The notes under the pieces: model-generated
The model's input: only the letters and a program-made list of their open reading frames with translations
What the model was told of the DNA's origin: nothing
The model's database searches: none
Made by a program: the position numbers and the translations under genes
From: Actinomycetales bacterium
Lineage (GTDB): Bacteria; Actinomycetota; Actinomycetes; S36-B12
Direction of reading: 5' to 3'
DNA length: 64,000 bases
Assembly (NCBI GenBank): GCA_016125355.1
Contig: WGLX01000009.1
Location: 1-64,000 of the forward strand
Part shown: piece by piece, positions 25,982 through 37,556 of the stretch
Position numbering within the stretch: position 1 is the stretch's first letter
How the letters are laid out: each line of letters starts with the position of its first letter

Positions 25982-28362
25982 CCGTGACCAACAACGCCGG
26001 CCCAGGCAGTGACGTCGAGGTCAGGACCGACCTCATCACCGTCGTCATCGACGGGGTGGAGATGCAGGTGCCCAAGGGCACCCTCGTCATCCGCGCTGCC
26101 GAGCAGCTCGGCATCGAGATCCCGCGCTTCTGCGATCACCCGCTCCTGGAGCCGGTGGCGGCGTGCCGGGCCTGCCTCATCGAGGTCGAGGGCATGCCCA
26201 AGCCGCAGCCCGCGTGTGCGCAGGTGCTGTCCGACGGGATGAACGTCAAGACCCAGTACTCCTCCGATGTCGCCCGGGAGGCGCAGGAGGGGGTCATGGA
26301 GTTCCTGCTCCTCAACCACCCCCTCGACTGCCCGGTCTGCGACAAGGGCGGCGAGTGCCCGCTGCAGAACCAGGCCATGTCCGTCGGACGACCGGACACG
26401 CGGTTCGACGGTGCGAAGCGGGAGTTCGAGAAGCCCATCAACGTCAGCGCCCAGATCCTTCTGGACCGGGAGCGCTGCGTGTCGTGCGCACGCTGCACCC
26501 GCTTCGCCGACCAGATCGCGGGAGATCCGTTGATCGACCTGCTGGCCCGCGGCGCCAAGCAGCAGGTCGGGACCGCCGATGACGTGCCGTTCGACTCCTA
26601 CTTCTCCGGCAACACCGTCCAGATCTGCCCGGTGGGTGCGCTGACCAGCGCGTCCTACCGATTCCGGTCCCGCCCGTTCGACCTGGTCTCCGTGCCGACG
26701 ACGTGCGAGCACTGTGCGTCGGGCTGCTCGTTGCGGACTGACTACCGACGCGGCGTGGTGGCCCGTCGGCTCGCGTGGGACGACCCCGAGGTCAACGAGG
26801 AGTGGAACTGCGACAAGGGTCGCTACGCGTTCGCGTACCTGGCCGAGGGCCGGATCGACAGCCCGATGATCCGCGAGAACGGCGAGCTGCGGGTGGCCTC
26901 GTGGCCCGAGGCCATCGCGGTGGCCGCGCAGGGCCTGGCCGATGCCAAGGGCCGGGCGGGCGTGCTGGTCGGCGGCCGCAGCACCGTCGAGGACGCCTAT
27001 GCGTACGCGCGCTTCGCACGCACCGTGCTGGGCACGGATGACATCGACTTCCGGGTCCGCCAGACCTCGGACGAGGAGACCCAGTTCCTCGCCTCCTCGG
27101 TGGCGGGAGCGCCCGTCACGACGACCTACGACGGCCTCGAGGGGGCGCCAGCAGTCCTGCTGGTCTCGTTCGAGCCCGAGGACGAGTCCCCGATCGTCTT
27201 CCTGCGGCTTCGCAAGGCGGCCAAGCGAGGCACCGCAGTGGTGTCCGTCGCCCCCTTCGCCAGTGCGGGCCTGACCAAGATGTCCGGCCGGCTGCTCCCC
27301 ACGCGGCCCGGCGCCGAGGCTGCGGCGCTGCGCGCCCTGCCCGAGGACGTCCGTGCGCAGCTCGGCGAGGACGGCGCCGTCATCATGGTCGGCGAGCGCG
27401 CGGCCGGTTCGGCCGGCACGCTGTCCGCAGCGGTTGAGCTGGCCCAGCAGACCGGTGCACGGCTCGCGTGGGTTCCGCGACGCGCGGGTGAGCGCGGGGC
27501 CCTCGACGCAGGAGCCCTTGCCGGCCTCCTCCCCGGCGGGCGTCCGCTGGAGGACGCGCAGGCCCGAGCGCAGGTCGCCGAGGCCTGGGGCATCGAGCCC
27601 GGGGAGCTGCCCGGCGGGAACGGACGAAGTGGGCAGGCCCTGCTCGAGGCCGCCCGTGACGGAGTGTTCGACGCCCTCCTCGTGGGCGGCGTCGAGCTGG
27701 CCGACTTCCCCGATCCGGCGCTGGCGACGGCGGCGATCGACGCCGCCGGATTCGTGGTCTCCCTCGAGAACCACCACTCCGCCGTCACCCAGCGTGCCGA
27801 TGTCGTCCTCCCGGTGGCCGTGGTCACCGAGAAGTCCGGCACGTTCATCGACTGGGAGGGTCGCCCCCGTCCCTTCAGCCAGGTCTTCCGCGACGCGCTG
27901 ACCATGAGCGATGCGCGCGTCCTGTCGATGATCGCCAGCGCGGCCGGCGTCACCGCTCCCGGCGACGTCCGCTCCCTGCGAGCCGAACTCGGCGGGCTGG
28001 GCCCCTGGTCCGGTGGTCGCTTCACCGCCCCTGCGGAGGCGTCCGGCGAGGCTCCTGCTGGGACGGTCCTCGCATCGTGGCGGCTGCTCCTCGACGCAGG
28101 GCTCATGCAGGAGGGCAACCCGCATCTCGCCGCCACCGCCCGGCCGACGGTCGCCGTCGTGTCGAAGGCGACGGCTGCCGCGCTGGGTGAGACCGCCACG
28201 GTCACCGGACCTGCGGGTTCGGTCACGCTGCCCGTCGTCGCCGCGGACATCGCGGACGGCGTGGTGTGGGTCCCGATGAACTCCCCTGGCTGTCACATCC
28301 ACGCGGACCTCGGTGTCGTGCCGGGAGCATCCGTCCAGCTGTCGGCAGGAGGCGCCGCATGA
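25978..28362 (+). CDS. nuoG: NADH-quinone oxidoreductase subunit G
   Basis: A 794-residue 75-kDa subunit. It has an N-terminal [2Fe-2S] domain ([15 protein letters not shown]), the His-Cys3 cluster region ([14 protein letters not shown]), N4/N5 ligands CVSCARC and CPVGA, and an extra N7-type motif CEHCASGC with a downstream Cys in WNCDKG. The N7 motif occurs in some bacterial NuoG proteins and not in mitochondrial ones. The C-terminal molybdopterin-like domain is degenerate, as usual. Confidence 0.95.
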   Translation: MTVTNNAGPGSDVEVRTDLITVVIDGVEMQVPKGTLVIRAAEQLGIEIPRFCDHPLLEPVAACRACLIEVEGMPKPQPACAQVLSDGMNVKTQYSSDVAREAQEGVMEFLLLNHPLDCPVCDKGGECPLQNQAMSVGRPDTRFDGAKREFEKPINVSAQILLDRERCVSCARCTRFADQIAGDPLIDLLARGAKQQVGTADDVPFDSYFSGNTVQICPVGALTSASYRFRSRPFDLVSVPTTCEHCASGCSLRTDYRRGVVARRLAWDDPEVNEEWNCDKGRYAFAYLAEGRIDSPMIRENGELRVASWPEAIAVAAQGLADAKGRAGVLVGGRSTVEDAYAYARFARTVLGTDDIDFRVRQTSDEETQFLASSVAGAPVTTTYDGLEGAPAVLLVSFEPEDESPIVFLRLRKAAKRGTAVVSVAPFASAGLTKMSGRLLPTRPGAEAAALRALPEDVRAQLGEDGAVIMVGERAAGSAGTLSAAVELAQQTGARLAWVPRRAGERGALDAGALAGLLPGGRPLEDAQARAQVAEAWGIEPGELPGGNGRSGQALLEAARDGVFDALLVGGVELADFPDPALATAAIDAAGFVVSLENHHSAVTQRADVVLPVAVVTEKSGTFIDWEGRPRPFSQVFRDALTMSDARVLSMIASAAGVTAPGDVRSLRAELGGLGPWSGGRFTAPAEASGEAPAGTVLASWRLLLDAGLMQEGNPHLAATARPTVAVVSKATAAALGETATVTGPAGSVTLPVVAADIADGVVWVPMNSPGCHIHADLGVVPGASVQLSAGGAA

Positions 28363-29708
28363 CCGGCTCGCAGTTCGGCCTCTTCGGCACCGATCCGTGG
28401 TGGCTGGTGATCCTGAAGGTCGTCGCGATCTTCGCCATGCTGGTGCTGCTCACGCTGTTCACCATCTGGTGGGAGCGACGCGTCGTCTCGCGGATGCAGA
28501 ACCGCATCGGGCCCAACCGCACCGGTCCGCAGGGCCTTCTCCAGTCGCTCATGGACGGCGTGAAGCTGGCGCTGAAGGAGGAGATCATCCCCAAGACCGC
28601 GCACCTCGCGGTCTACTGGGTGGCACCCATCGTCTCCGCCACCGCTGCCTTCATGGCCTTCGCCGTGATCCCGTTCGGCCCGACGGTCTCCATCTTCGGC
28701 GTCGAGACGCCGCTGCAGCTGACCGACTTCCCGGTGTCGGTGCTGTACGTGCTCGCCATCGCCTCCATCGGCATCTACGGCATCGTGCTCGCGGGCTGGT
28801 CCTCGGGTTCGACCTACCCGCTGCTAGGCGGCCTGCGCTCGAGCGCGCAGATGATCTCGTACGAGATCGCCATGGGCTTGGCGTTCGTGGCGGTGTTCCT
28901 CTACGCAGGCTCCATGTCGACGTCGGAGATCGTCGCCGCGCAGCAGCCGATCTGGTTCGCCGTCATCCTGCTGCCCTCGTTCCTGATCTACACGACGGCG
29001 ATGGTCGGCGAGACCAACCGCGCGCCCTTCGACCTGCCGGAGGCCGAGGGCGAGATCGTCGGCGGCTTCCACACCGAGTACTCGTCCCTGAAGTTCGCGC
29101 TGTTCTTCCTCGCCGAGTACATCAACATGGTCACCGTGTCGGCCCTGGCCACCACCTTGTTCCTGGGTGGCTGGATGGCCCCCTGGCCGCTGTCCCTGTG
29201 GGAGGGCGCCAACCAGGGCTGGTGGCCGATGCTCTGGTGGCTGATCAAGGTGCAGATCTTCATCTTCGTGTTCATCTGGCTCCGCGGCACGCTGCCACGG
29301 ATGCGGTACGACCAGTTCATGAAGTTCGGGTGGAAGGTGCTGATCCCGGTCTCGATCGCCTGGATCATGATCGTCTCGGTCGCTCGCGTTCTCCGCAACG
29401 ACGTGACCATGTCGACCACCGAGATCCTCGTCTACGGCGCGATCCTGATCGCGTTGCTGCTGGTCGTCTCCTGGATCATGCAGTCGCGCGCCGATCGACG
29501 CGAGCGGGCCCTCGAGGAGGAGCTGGAGCGCAAGCGCACGGCGACCTTCGATCCCATGGAGGCCAACTACCCCGTGCCCCCGCTGCCGGGACAGTCCTTC
29601 ACGTTCACCTCGCGCCGCGCGGCCGCCCAGGGCACCACCATCGTGCAGGAGCCGCCGGCCACCGACACACCGGGCGACGATTCGCAAGGGGAGGAGTCCC
29701 ATGCCTGA
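28359..29708 (+). CDS. nuoH: NADH-quinone oxidoreductase subunit H
   Basis: A 449-residue membrane subunit with eight or nine helices. [18 protein letters not shown] near residue 47 and the quinone-channel loop [15 protein letters not shown] near 215 are diagnostic. The C-terminal 60 residues form a charged cytoplasmic extension ([17 protein letters not shown]). The 3' end overlaps nuoI by eight bases. Confidence 0.96.
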   Translation: MTGSQFGLFGTDPWWLVILKVVAIFAMLVLLTLFTIWWERRVVSRMQNRIGPNRTGPQGLLQSLMDGVKLALKEEIIPKTAHLAVYWVAPIVSATAAFMAFAVIPFGPTVSIFGVETPLQLTDFPVSVLYVLAIASIGIYGIVLAGWSSGSTYPLLGGLRSSAQMISYEIAMGLAFVAVFLYAGSMSTSEIVAAQQPIWFAVILLPSFLIYTTAMVGETNRAPFDLPEAEGEIVGGFHTEYSSLKFALFFLAEYINMVTVSALATTLFLGGWMAPWPLSLWEGANQGWWPMLWWLIKVQIFIFVFIWLRGTLPRMRYDQFMKFGWKVLIPVSIAWIMIVSVARVLRNDVTMSTTEILVYGAILIALLLVVSWIMQSRADRRERALEEELERKRTATFDPMEANYPVPPLPGQSFTFTSRRAAAQGTTIVQEPPATDTPGDDSQGEESHA

Positions 29709-30258
29709 GATGCCGCAGGCCGTACGCGGCTTCGGTGTCACCTTCCTGACGATGTTCAAGAAGGTGGTGACCGAGCAGTACCCGGAGCAGAAGGTGCCGA
29801 CCGCGCCGCGCTACCACGGACGTCATCAGCTGAACCGCTGGGCCGACGGCCTGGAGAAGTGCGTGGGCTGCGAGCTGTGCGCCTGGGCCTGCCCCGCGGA
29901 CGCCATCTACGTCCAGGGCGCGGACAACTCCGACGAGGAGCGGTTCTCCCCGGGCGAGCGCTACGGCCGCGTCTACCAGATCAACTACTTGCGCTGCATC
30001 TTCTGCGGGCTGTGCATCGAGGCCTGCCCGACGCGTGCGCTCACCATGACGAACGAGTACGAGCTCGCTGATGACAGTCGGGCCAAGCTGATCTACGAGA
30101 AGCAGGACCTGCTCGCACCTCTCCTGCCCGGCATGGTCCAGCCGCCGCACGACATGGTGCCGGGCATGACCGAACGCGACTACTACGCGAACAAGGTCAC
30201 GGGCTCGTCTCCCGAACAGGTCACCACCGGGACGACCTCCGCGGAGGTGACCTCGTGA
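29701..30258 (+). CDS. nuoI: NADH-quinone oxidoreductase subunit I
   Basis: A 185-residue ferredoxin-like subunit with two [4Fe-4S] motifs, [12 protein letters not shown] near residue 53 and [12 protein letters not shown] near 99. These are clusters N6a and N6b that pass electrons to NuoB. It is full-length, with the amphipathic N-terminal region missing from the shorter paralogue at 44788. Confidence 0.97.
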   Translation: MPEMPQAVRGFGVTFLTMFKKVVTEQYPEQKVPTAPRYHGRHQLNRWADGLEKCVGCELCAWACPADAIYVQGADNSDEERFSPGERYGRVYQINYLRCIFCGLCIEACPTRALTMTNEYELADDSRAKLIYEKQDLLAPLLPGMVQPPHDMVPGMTERDYYANKVTGSSPEQVTTGTTSAEVTS

Positions 30259-31028
30259 CCGACGTCAACACCGGCGAGCAGGTGGTCTTCTGGATCTCCG
30301 CCATTCTCGCCGTCGCCGGGGCCCTCGGCATGATCCTGTCCCGCAAGGCCGTGCACAGCGCACTGTGGGTCGCCCTCACGATGATCAATCTCGCCATCCT
30401 GTACGTGGCCAATTCGGCGCCGTTCCTCGGCATGGTTCAGGTGATCGTCTACACGGGCGCGGTCATGATGCTGTTCCTGTTCGTGCTCATGGTCGTCGGC
30501 GTCGACTCGTCCGACTCTCTCATCGAGACCATCAAGGGCCAGCGGCTCGCCGCGATCCTGCTGGGGCTCGGGCTGGGAATCCTCATCATCTGGGGCATCG
30601 GTCACGGGCTCGAGGGCGCCACGTCCGTCGGACTGGATGCAGCCAACGCGAAGGACGGCGGCAACGTCCAGGGCATCGCCCACCTCGTCTTCACGCGGTA
30701 CCTGCTGGTCTTCGAGCTCACGTCGGGGCTGCTCATCACGGCCGCCATGGGTGCGATGGTGCTGGCCCACCGTGAGCGGTGGACGCCGGCACCGACCCAG
30801 CGGGAGCTGGCGACGGCCCGGTTCCGGCAGGAGGGCCATCCCGGCAACCTGCCCAACCCCGGTGTCTACGCCCGCCATAACGCGGTCGACACGCCGGCGC
30901 TGCTGCCCGACGGTGGAACCAGCGAGATCAGCGTTCCTGGACCGGTGCGGGCACGCGCGGACGAGCGATCCATCGACCCGATGGATCTCGAGGAGGTCCG
31001 CGAGATCACGGAGGGCAGGAGCGAATGA
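30255..31028 (+). CDS. nuoJ: NADH-quinone oxidoreductase subunit J
   Basis: A 257-residue subunit with five transmembrane helices in the first 170 residues, including [18 protein letters not shown], the family's pi-bulge helix near 58-75. A hydrophilic C-terminal tail of about 80 residues follows. GTG start overlapping nuoI; stop overlapping nuoK. Confidence 0.95.
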   Translation: MTDVNTGEQVVFWISAILAVAGALGMILSRKAVHSALWVALTMINLAILYVANSAPFLGMVQVIVYTGAVMMLFLFVLMVVGVDSSDSLIETIKGQRLAAILLGLGLGILIIWGIGHGLEGATSVGLDAANAKDGGNVQGIAHLVFTRYLLVFELTSGLLITAAMGAMVLAHRERWTPAPTQRELATARFRQEGHPGNLPNPGVYARHNAVDTPALLPDGGTSEISVPGPVRARADERSIDPMDLEEVREITEGRSE

Positions 31029-31324
31029 ACCCCGCCAACTACATCGTGCTCTCCGCGGTGCTGTTCAGCATCGGCGCGATCGGCGTGCTGGTACGCCGCA
31101 ACGCGATCGTCGTCTTCATGTCCATCGAGCTGATGCTGAATGCCGCGAACCTGGCGTTCGTGTCGTTCGCCCGCATGAACGGCAACCTCGACGGGCAGAC
31201 GGTGGCGTTCTTCGTCATGGTGGTGGCTGCCGCCGAGGTCGTGGTCGGCCTTGCCATCATCGTCACGATCTTCCGCACCCGGCGAACGGCGTCGATCGAC
31301 GAACCGAACCTCCTGAAGTACTGA
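31025..31324 (+). CDS. nuoK: NADH-quinone oxidoreductase subunit K
   Basis: A 99-residue three-helix subunit. The proton-channel glutamates are present in [15 protein letters not shown] (near 34) and in [11 protein letters not shown] (near 70). The ATG overlaps the nuoJ stop. A 46-nt gap, the longest inside the operon apart from nuoD-nuoE, separates it from nuoL. Confidence 0.97.
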   Translation: MNPANYIVLSAVLFSIGAIGVLVRRNAIVVFMSIELMLNAANLAFVSFARMNGNLDGQTVAFFVMVVAAAEVVVGLAIIVTIFRTRRTASIDEPNLLKY

Positions 31325-31370
31325 TGGCCCACGCGACTTCTCACGACACGACGAACGATAGGAACGCACA

Positions 31371-33266
31371 GTGACTGAGCTCATGCCCGCCGAGGGGGTG
31401 TTCTCGCTCATCTGGTTGCTCATCGCCCTGCCGCTGGCCGGATCAGCCGTGCTGATCTTCGGCGGTCGCCGCACCAACTCCTGGGGGCCGTACCTGGCCA
31501 TCCTCATGGTGGTCGGCTCGGCCGCACTCGGCTGGACGATGCTGCTGTCGATGATGCAGAACTCCCCGGAGCAGCGCACCTTCGACCAGACGCTCTACTC
31601 CTGGGTGTTCGCCGGGTCCTTCCAGGCCGACATGGCCTTCCAGCTGGACCAGCTGTCCATGGTGTTCGTCCTCCTCATCACCACCGTCGGCGCGTTGATC
31701 CACATCTACTCGCTGGGCTACATGGCCCATGACGCCAACCGGCGCAAGTTCTTCGGCTACCTCAACCTGTTCGTCGCGGCGATGCTCATCCTCGTCCTGG
31801 CGAACAACTACCTGCTGCTCTACGTGGGCTGGGAGGGCGTGGGCCTGACGAGCTACCTGCTCATCGGCTTCTGGCTTCACAAGCCGGCGGCTGCCGCAGC
31901 CGCGAAGAAGGCCTTCATCATCAACCGCGTCGGTGATGTCGGCCTGAGCCTGGCGATCATGTTGCTGTTCGTCACCTTCGGCTCGGTCTCCTTCCAGGAC
32001 GTGTTCGGCGTGGCCGACCAGGCCAGCGAGGGCACGCTCACCGCGATCGGCCTGCTCCTCCTGCTCGCCGCCGCCGGCAAGTCCGCGCAGTTCCCGCTGC
32101 AGGCCTGGCTGCTCGACGCTATGGAGGGCCCGACGCCCGTCTCCGCCCTGATCCACGCCGCCACGATGGTCACCGCCGGCGTCTACCTCATCGTCCGCAG
32201 CAACGTGGTCTTCACGGCCGCCGAGTGGGCGGCCACGGCCGTGATCATCGTCGGCGTCATCACGATGTGGATGGGCGCGATCATCGGCTCGGCGAAGGAT
32301 GACATCAAGAAGTCACTCGCCGGATCCACGATGAGCCAGATCGGCTACATGATCACCGCCGCCGGACTCGGCCCGATCGGCTACGTGTTCGCGATCTTCC
32401 ACCTGCTCACGCACGGCGTCTTCAAGGCCGGCCTGTTCCTCGGTGCCGGGTCAGTCATGCACGGCATGCGCGACAACGTCAACATGCGCCGGTACGGCGC
32501 GCTGATGGGCCTCATGGGAATCACGGCCGTGACCTTCATCATCGACTACCTCGCGATCATCGGCATCCCGCCGTTCGCAGGCTTCTGGTCGAAGGACTCG
32601 ATCATCCATGCGGCCTTCGAGAAGAGCACCCTCGTCGGCATCCTCGCGATGCTCGCCGCCGGGCTCACCGGGTTCTACATGACCCGCATGGTGGCCATGA
32701 CCTTCTTCGGCAAGGCCCGCTGGGAGGACGACGAGCACCCGCACGAGTCACCCAAGGTCATGACCATCCCGCTGATCATCCTCGCGATCGGCGCGACCTT
32801 CCTCGGTATGGCGCTGCTCTTCTGGGGCAACATCAAGACCTGGCTCGAGCCGGTGACCGGCCTCGAGGAGGTGGAACTGCCGCTGCCCGAGCTCGCCTAC
32901 GGCGGGATGACGCTGGTGCTGGTGATCATCGGGTCCGTGATCGCGTGGGTCATGTACGCACGCCGATCCGTTCCCGTCGAGGCCCCGCGTGGCTCGTGGC
33001 TCACGCGCGCGGCCCGCAACGAGCTGTACGGAAACGAGGTCAACGACGTCCTGGTCGTGCGCCCCTCGTACCACGCGTCGCGTGCCCTGGTGTGGTTCGA
33101 CAACCGGGGGGTCGACGGACTGGTCAACGGGACCGCCGCCTTCGTCGGCGGCCTGTCCGGCAGGCTCAGGCGCTACCAGACAGGTTTCGCCCGTTCGTAT
33201 GCGTTGTCGATGGTGGGTGGCGCCGTCTTGGTCGTCCTCGCCCTGGTTCTGGTGAGGGCCTCGTGA
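31371..33266 (+). CDS. nuoL: NADH-quinone oxidoreductase subunit L
   Basis: A 631-residue antiporter-like subunit with about 15 helices and the long lateral-helix region at the C-terminus. [18 protein letters not shown] near residue 146 and [19 protein letters not shown] near 248 carry the conserved Glu and the loop residues of the proton channel. GTG 31371 has AGGAACG upstream; the in-frame ATG 31383 is an alternative. Confidence 0.95.
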   Translation: MTELMPAEGVFSLIWLLIALPLAGSAVLIFGGRRTNSWGPYLAILMVVGSAALGWTMLLSMMQNSPEQRTFDQTLYSWVFAGSFQADMAFQLDQLSMVFVLLITTVGALIHIYSLGYMAHDANRRKFFGYLNLFVAAMLILVLANNYLLLYVGWEGVGLTSYLLIGFWLHKPAAAAAAKKAFIINRVGDVGLSLAIMLLFVTFGSVSFQDVFGVADQASEGTLTAIGLLLLLAAAGKSAQFPLQAWLLDAMEGPTPVSALIHAATMVTAGVYLIVRSNVVFTAAEWAATAVIIVGVITMWMGAIIGSAKDDIKKSLAGSTMSQIGYMITAAGLGPIGYVFAIFHLLTHGVFKAGLFLGAGSVMHGMRDNVNMRRYGALMGLMGITAVTFIIDYLAIIGIPPFAGFWSKDSIIHAAFEKSTLVGILAMLAAGLTGFYMTRMVAMTFFGKARWEDDEHPHESPKVMTIPLIILAIGATFLGMALLFWGNIKTWLEPVTGLEEVELPLPELAYGGMTLVLVIIGSVIAWVMYARRSVPVEAPRGSWLTRAARNELYGNEVNDVLVVRPSYHASRALVWFDNRGVDGLVNGTAAFVGGLSGRLRRYQTGFARSYALSMVGGAVLVVLALVLVRAS

Positions 33267-34816
33267 CTACCTTTCCCTGGCTGACCACCCTGATGGTGGT
33301 GCCGCTCGTCGGCAGCATCATCGTGGCCCTGCTGCCGTCGGCGCGCGCGGCGCTGGCCAAGCAACTGGCGCTGGTGTTCTCGCTGGCGACCCTGGTCCTG
33401 ACCGTGCTCATGGCACTGCAGTTCCAAGGGGACTCCACCGAGCCGTTCCAGTTCGTCGAGTCGCATCCGTGGATCCCGGCGTTCGGCATCTCGTACTCGG
33501 TGGGCGTCGACGGCATCGCCCTGGTGCTCGTGGCGCTGGCCGCGACCCTCGTACCCATCGTGGTGCTCGCGGGCTGGAACGATGTCGACGACAGCCGCGG
33601 CAGCGTGAAGGGCTACTTCGCGCTGATCCTCGTCCTCGAGACGCTGATGATCGGCGTGTTCTCGGCCACCGATGTCTTCCTGTTCTACGTGTTCTTCGAG
33701 GTCATGCTCATCCCCACGTACTTCCTGATCGGGCGGTACGGAGGGCTCCAGCGCTCGTACGCCGCGGTGAAGTTCCTGCTGTACAGCCTCGTGGGCGGCC
33801 TGTTCATGCTCGCGGCGCTGATCGGCCTGTTCGTGGTGTCGGCCCAGCTGACTGGTCAGGGCACCTTCGACTTCCTGTCGCTGGCGGGGCTGGACATCGA
33901 CGAGAACACGCAGAAGCTGCTGTTCGTCGGCTTCTTCCTCGCGTTCGCCGTCAAGGCGCCGCTGTGGCCCTTCCACACCTGGCTGCCCGACGCCGCCGCC
34001 GAGGCCAAGGTCGGGACGTCCGTCCTGCTGATCGGCGTTCTCGACAAGGTCGGCACCTTCGGCATGATCCGCTACCTGCTGCCGATCTTCCCCGCGGCCT
34101 CGGACTTCTACGCGCCCTTCGTCATCGCGCTGGCCCTCATCGGCATCTTCTACGGCGCATACGTGGCGCTGGGACAGAACGACATGAAGCGGCTGTTCGC
34201 CTACTCGTCGATGTCGCACTTCGGCTTCATCACGCTCGGCATCTTCGTCTTCACGACCACCGGCCAGAGCGGCTCGGTGGTCTACATGGTCGCCCACGGC
34301 CTGTCGACGGCGGCGCTGTTCCTGACGGCGGGCTTCCTCATGAGCCGGTACCACGGGTCGAGCCTGATCTCGGACTACGGCGGCGTGAACAAGGCTGCCC
34401 CCGTGCTGTCGGGCTTCTTCATGATCGCGGCGCTGTCGTCCCTGGCGCTGCCGGGCATGGTCTCCTTCGTCGGCGAGTTCATGGTCCTGCTGGGCTCGTT
34501 CCAGCGGTACCTGTGGATCGGCGCGATCGCCACGCTGGGCATCGTGATCACCGCGGCCTACGTCCTTCGCCTCTACCAGAAGTCCATGACAGGCCCGCTC
34601 AAGCCGGAGCTCGAGGGGATGCGTGACCTCGGCGGCCGGGAGGTCACCGCCCTGGTGCCCGTCGCGGCCCTGATCATCGTGCTCGGCCTGTTCCCGGCAC
34701 CCCTGCTCAATGTCATCAACCCGGCCGTCCAGCAGACGATGACGAGCGTGGGAGCCACCGATCCGGCACCGACCATCCAGTCAGCCGGCCTTCCTGCGGA
34801 AGGAGCTGACCAGTGA
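33263..34816 (+). CDS. nuoM: NADH-quinone oxidoreductase subunit M
   Basis: A 517-residue antiporter-like subunit with about 14 helices. [20 protein letters not shown] near residue 142 and [20 protein letters not shown] near 238 hold the conserved Glu and channel residues. GTG start overlaps the nuoL stop; the end overlaps nuoN. Confidence 0.95.
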   Translation: MTTFPWLTTLMVVPLVGSIIVALLPSARAALAKQLALVFSLATLVLTVLMALQFQGDSTEPFQFVESHPWIPAFGISYSVGVDGIALVLVALAATLVPIVVLAGWNDVDDSRGSVKGYFALILVLETLMIGVFSATDVFLFYVFFEVMLIPTYFLIGRYGGLQRSYAAVKFLLYSLVGGLFMLAALIGLFVVSAQLTGQGTFDFLSLAGLDIDENTQKLLFVGFFLAFAVKAPLWPFHTWLPDAAAEAKVGTSVLLIGVLDKVGTFGMIRYLLPIFPAASDFYAPFVIALALIGIFYGAYVALGQNDMKRLFAYSSMSHFGFITLGIFVFTTTGQSGSVVYMVAHGLSTAALFLTAGFLMSRYHGSSLISDYGGVNKAAPVLSGFFMIAALSSLALPGMVSFVGEFMVLLGSFQRYLWIGAIATLGIVITAAYVLRLYQKSMTGPLKPELEGMRDLGGREVTALVPVAALIIVLGLFPAPLLNVINPAVQQTMTSVGATDPAPTIQSAGLPAEGADQ

Positions 34817-36384
34817 GCGCGCTGGCCACCGTTGCCACGGCTGACAACGTGAGCACGTTCCAGATGCCCAGCATCAACTACTACGCGATCACGCCGATCC
34901 TCATCATGTTCGGTGCGGCCGTCGTGTCCGTGCTCGTGGAGGCCTTCCTGCCGCGCGGAGCACGCCGCCCGGTGCAGCTGGTCCTGGTGCTCGGCTCGCT
35001 GGCAGCCGCCTTCATCGTCACCGTCGACCTCCGCGGCACGCGGCTGGTCACGGGCGATGGTGCGATCGCGGTCGATGGGCCCACCCTGCTGCTGTGGGGC
35101 GCCCTGCTCGTGGTCGCCTTCCTTGCTGCTCTGCTGTTCGCCGAGCGCTCGATCGACCCGCTGGGTGATGCCTTCGCCCCGCGGGCCTCGACGCTGCCCG
35201 GGTCGGTCGATGAGCAGGAGTTCACCCGTCGGGGCTTCCTGCAGACCGAGATCTGGCCCTTCCTGCTGTTCTCGGTGACGGGCATGCTGGCCTTCATCGC
35301 GGCGAACGACCTGCTCATGATGTTCGTCGCCCTCGAGGTCATGTCCCTGCCCCTGTACCTCCTGGCCGGCATGGCCCGTCGTCGCCGCCTGCTCTCGCAG
35401 GAGGCGGCCCTGAAGTACTTCCTGCTGGGGGCGTTCTCATCGGCGTTCTTCCTGTACGGCGCGGCGATGCTGTACGGCTACAGCGGCTCGGTCGGCCTGG
35501 TCGAGATCGCGGACACCCTGTCGGGCAAGACTGCCGAGGGCACGCTGGTGTTCATCGGCGTCGCGTTGCTGACGGTGGGCCTGCTGTTCAAGATCGCGGC
35601 CGTGCCGTTCCACCAGTGGGCGCCGGACGCGTACCAGGGGGCACCCACGCCGGTGACCGGCTTCATGGCGGCCACCGTCAAGATCGCCGCCTTCGGCGCG
35701 CTGCTCCGCGTCCTCTACGTGGGCCTTGGTGGCCTGCGCTGGGACTGGGAGCCCATGCTGTGGGTCATCGCGGCACTCACCATGCTCGTCGGCTCGATCA
35801 TCGCGATCACGCAGACCGACATCAAGCGGATGCTCGCGTACTCCTCCGTGGCCCAAGCGGGCTTCATCCTGATCGGCGTCATGGCGGCCAGCCCGCAGGG
35901 CCTGGGCAGTGCGATCTTCTACCTCGTGGCCTACGCGTTCACGACGATCGGGACGTTCGCCGTGGTGTCCATGGTGCGGGACGCGTCGGGCGAGGCGACC
36001 CACCTGTCGGCGTGGGCGGGCCTGGGCAAGAATTCGCCGGTCGTGGCCGCGGTCTTCTCGCTGTTCATGCTGTCGCTGGCCGGCATCCCGCTGACCAGCG
36101 GCTTCGTCGCCAAGTTCGGCGTGTTCGCGTCGGCGATCGACGCGGGCAACACCTGGATCGTGATCATCGGTGTCATCGCGAGCATCATCGCAGCGTTCTT
36201 CTACGTCCGCGTGATCGTCCTGATGTACTTCGCGGATCCCGGCCCCGACACGGCCTCCGTGGTGGTCCCGTCCGCCTTCACCACGATCGCCCTGACGGCC
36301 TCGGCCGTGATGACCATCGCCCTCGGCATCTTCCCGCAGTGGCTGCTGGACATCATCGGTCAAGCGGGCGTCTTCATCCGGTAG
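34813..36384 (+). CDS. nuoN: NADH-quinone oxidoreductase subunit N
   Basis: A 523-residue antiporter-like subunit with about 14 helices. MFVALEVMSLPLYLLAGM near residue 170 and FHQWAPDAYQGAPTPVTGF near 268 match the family. It completes the 14-subunit set in the canonical order A-N. The next gene begins 12 bases on, behind its own -10-like element. Confidence 0.95.
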   Translation: MSALATVATADNVSTFQMPSINYYAITPILIMFGAAVVSVLVEAFLPRGARRPVQLVLVLGSLAAAFIVTVDLRGTRLVTGDGAIAVDGPTLLLWGALLVVAFLAALLFAERSIDPLGDAFAPRASTLPGSVDEQEFTRRGFLQTEIWPFLLFSVTGMLAFIAANDLLMMFVALEVMSLPLYLLAGMARRRRLLSQEAALKYFLLGAFSSAFFLYGAAMLYGYSGSVGLVEIADTLSGKTAEGTLVFIGVALLTVGLLFKIAAVPFHQWAPDAYQGAPTPVTGFMAATVKIAAFGALLRVLYVGLGGLRWDWEPMLWVIAALTMLVGSIIAITQTDIKRMLAYSSVAQAGFILIGVMAASPQGLGSAIFYLVAYAFTTIGTFAVVSMVRDASGEATHLSAWAGLGKNSPVVAAVFSLFMLSLAGIPLTSGFVAKFGVFASAIDAGNTWIVIIGVIASIIAAFFYVRVIVLMYFADPGPDTASVVVPSAFTTIALTASAVMTIALGIFPQWLLDIIGQAGVFIR

Positions 36385-36390
36385 TACCGT
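36385..36390 (+). promoter_or_regulatory. -10 element of polyprenyl synthase gene (leaderless type)
   Basis: TACCGT starts immediately after the nuoN stop and is followed by 6 nt and ATG 36397. This suggests an additional promoter that would let the prenyl synthase be transcribed when Rex represses nuo. Confidence 0.45.
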
Positions 36391-36396
36391 AGCGCG

Positions 36397-37392
36397 ATGA
36401 CCGCTTCCGTCCTGGGCCTGCCGCTGCCCGATGCGGCGCTCGAGGCCCAGCTCGCCACTGGGCTGGTCGGCGTGGAGGAGGGGCTGCAGTCCGCGGTCGC
36501 CAGCGACGACCCGTTCATCGCCGACGCGGCGCGGTACCTCGTCGATGCGGGGGGCAAGCGGTTCCGTCCGCTGCTGGTGCTGCTGGCCGCCCAGTTCGGC
36601 GACCCGGAGTCCTGGGGCGTCGTCCCGGCGGGTGTCGTGGTCGAGCTCACCCATCTGGCCACGCTGTACCACGACGATGTCATGGACGAGGCCCAGGTAC
36701 GACGTGGTGCCCCGTCGGCGAACTCGCGCTGGGACAACTCGCTGGCCATCCTCACCGGCGACTTCCTGTTCGCGCGCTCCTCGGCGATCCTCGCCGACCT
36801 CGGGCCGGAGGCCGTCCGCATCCAGGCGCACACCTTCGAGCGCCTGTGCAAGGGCCAGATTCGCGAGACCGTCGGCCCCCGTGAGGGGCAGGACCCGGTG
36901 GAGCACCATCTCGAGGTCATCGCCGACAAGACCGGCTCGCTGATCGCGGCCTCCGGGCGCTATGGCGCGCTGATGGCAGGAGCTCCGGCGGCCCAGGTCG
37001 AGGTGCTCACCCAGTTCGGCGAGCGGATCGGCATCGCCTTCCAGCTCGCAGACGACCTTGTCGACATCACCTCCGAGTCGATGCAGTCGGGCAAGACGCC
37101 GGGCACCGACCTGCGCGAGGGCGTCCTGACCCTGGCGGGCCTCATCGCCATGAGGAGCCCCGATCCGGTCGACGACCGGCTCAAGGACCTGCTCGGACGA
37201 CCGCTGCCCGACGACGACGAGCACGCGGAGGCGCTGGCGCTGCTGCGGGCCCATCCGGCGATCACCGAGGCCCGGAAGCAGGCGCACTCGTGGTCGGACT
37301 CGGCGCGTGACCTGCTGGAGGACCTGCCGCCGGGTGGCGCCCGCGACGTGCTCGCCTTGCTGTGCGACTACGTCGTCTCCCGCACCGGCTGA
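36397..37392 (+). CDS. Polyprenyl diphosphate synthase
   Basis: A 331-residue trans-isoprenyl diphosphate synthase. The first aspartate-rich motif LYHDDVMDEA lies near residue 90, the second, FQLADDLVDI, near 218, and GGKRFRP near 52 binds IPP. Being next to nuo and in a window with all late men genes, it most likely makes the long menaquinone side chain (hepta- to nonaprenyl). Chain length is not readable with confidence. No subunit partner of a heterodimeric synthase is present. Confidence 0.9.
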   Translation: MTASVLGLPLPDAALEAQLATGLVGVEEGLQSAVASDDPFIADAARYLVDAGGKRFRPLLVLLAAQFGDPESWGVVPAGVVVELTHLATLYHDDVMDEAQVRRGAPSANSRWDNSLAILTGDFLFARSSAILADLGPEAVRIQAHTFERLCKGQIRETVGPREGQDPVEHHLEVIADKTGSLIAASGRYGALMAGAPAAQVEVLTQFGERIGIAFQLADDLVDITSESMQSGKTPGTDLREGVLTLAGLIAMRSPDPVDDRLKDLLGRPLPDDDEHAEALALLRAHPAITEARKQAHSWSDSARDLLEDLPPGGARDVLALLCDYVVSRTG

Positions 37393-37428
37393 CCGCGCTG
37401 GCTGACGGCACGTACCCTCCCACCCCCG

Positions 37429-37502
37429 CGAGTTGAACCGCTTCCCGGCTCAAATCTGCAGATGTGAGCCGGTTTCGCGGGTGAACTGGCGATTTGAACC
37501 GC
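37429..37502 (+). repeat. Inverted repeat copy A (left boundary of nuclease-like cassette)
   Basis: A 74-bp element starting CGAGTTGAACCGCTTCCCGG. It matches the reverse complement of 38550-38623 at 69 of 74 positions. Inside, 37445-37472 is a 28-bp near-palindrome centred on CTGCAG with one mismatched pair. A related element lies at 54675-54764. Confidence 0.92.
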
Positions 37503-37556
37503 CTGCCCCTGTGGATGACGCGAGCGGGTCGCGCGGGAATGCGGCACGGTGCCCCG

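Noticed and set aside
25951-28302. Open reading frame of 783 codons antisense to nuoG
   Set aside because: It lies wholly opposite an intact, motif-complete nuoG and has low-complexity composition.
35437-37287. Open reading frame of 616 codons antisense to nuoN and the prenyl synthase
   Set aside because: Typical shadow frame of GC-rich coding DNA; no start signal or conserved feature.
36397-37392. Heterodimeric heptaprenyl diphosphate synthase with a separate small subunit
   Set aside because: The single protein has both aspartate-rich motifs, and no small-subunit gene is nearby.
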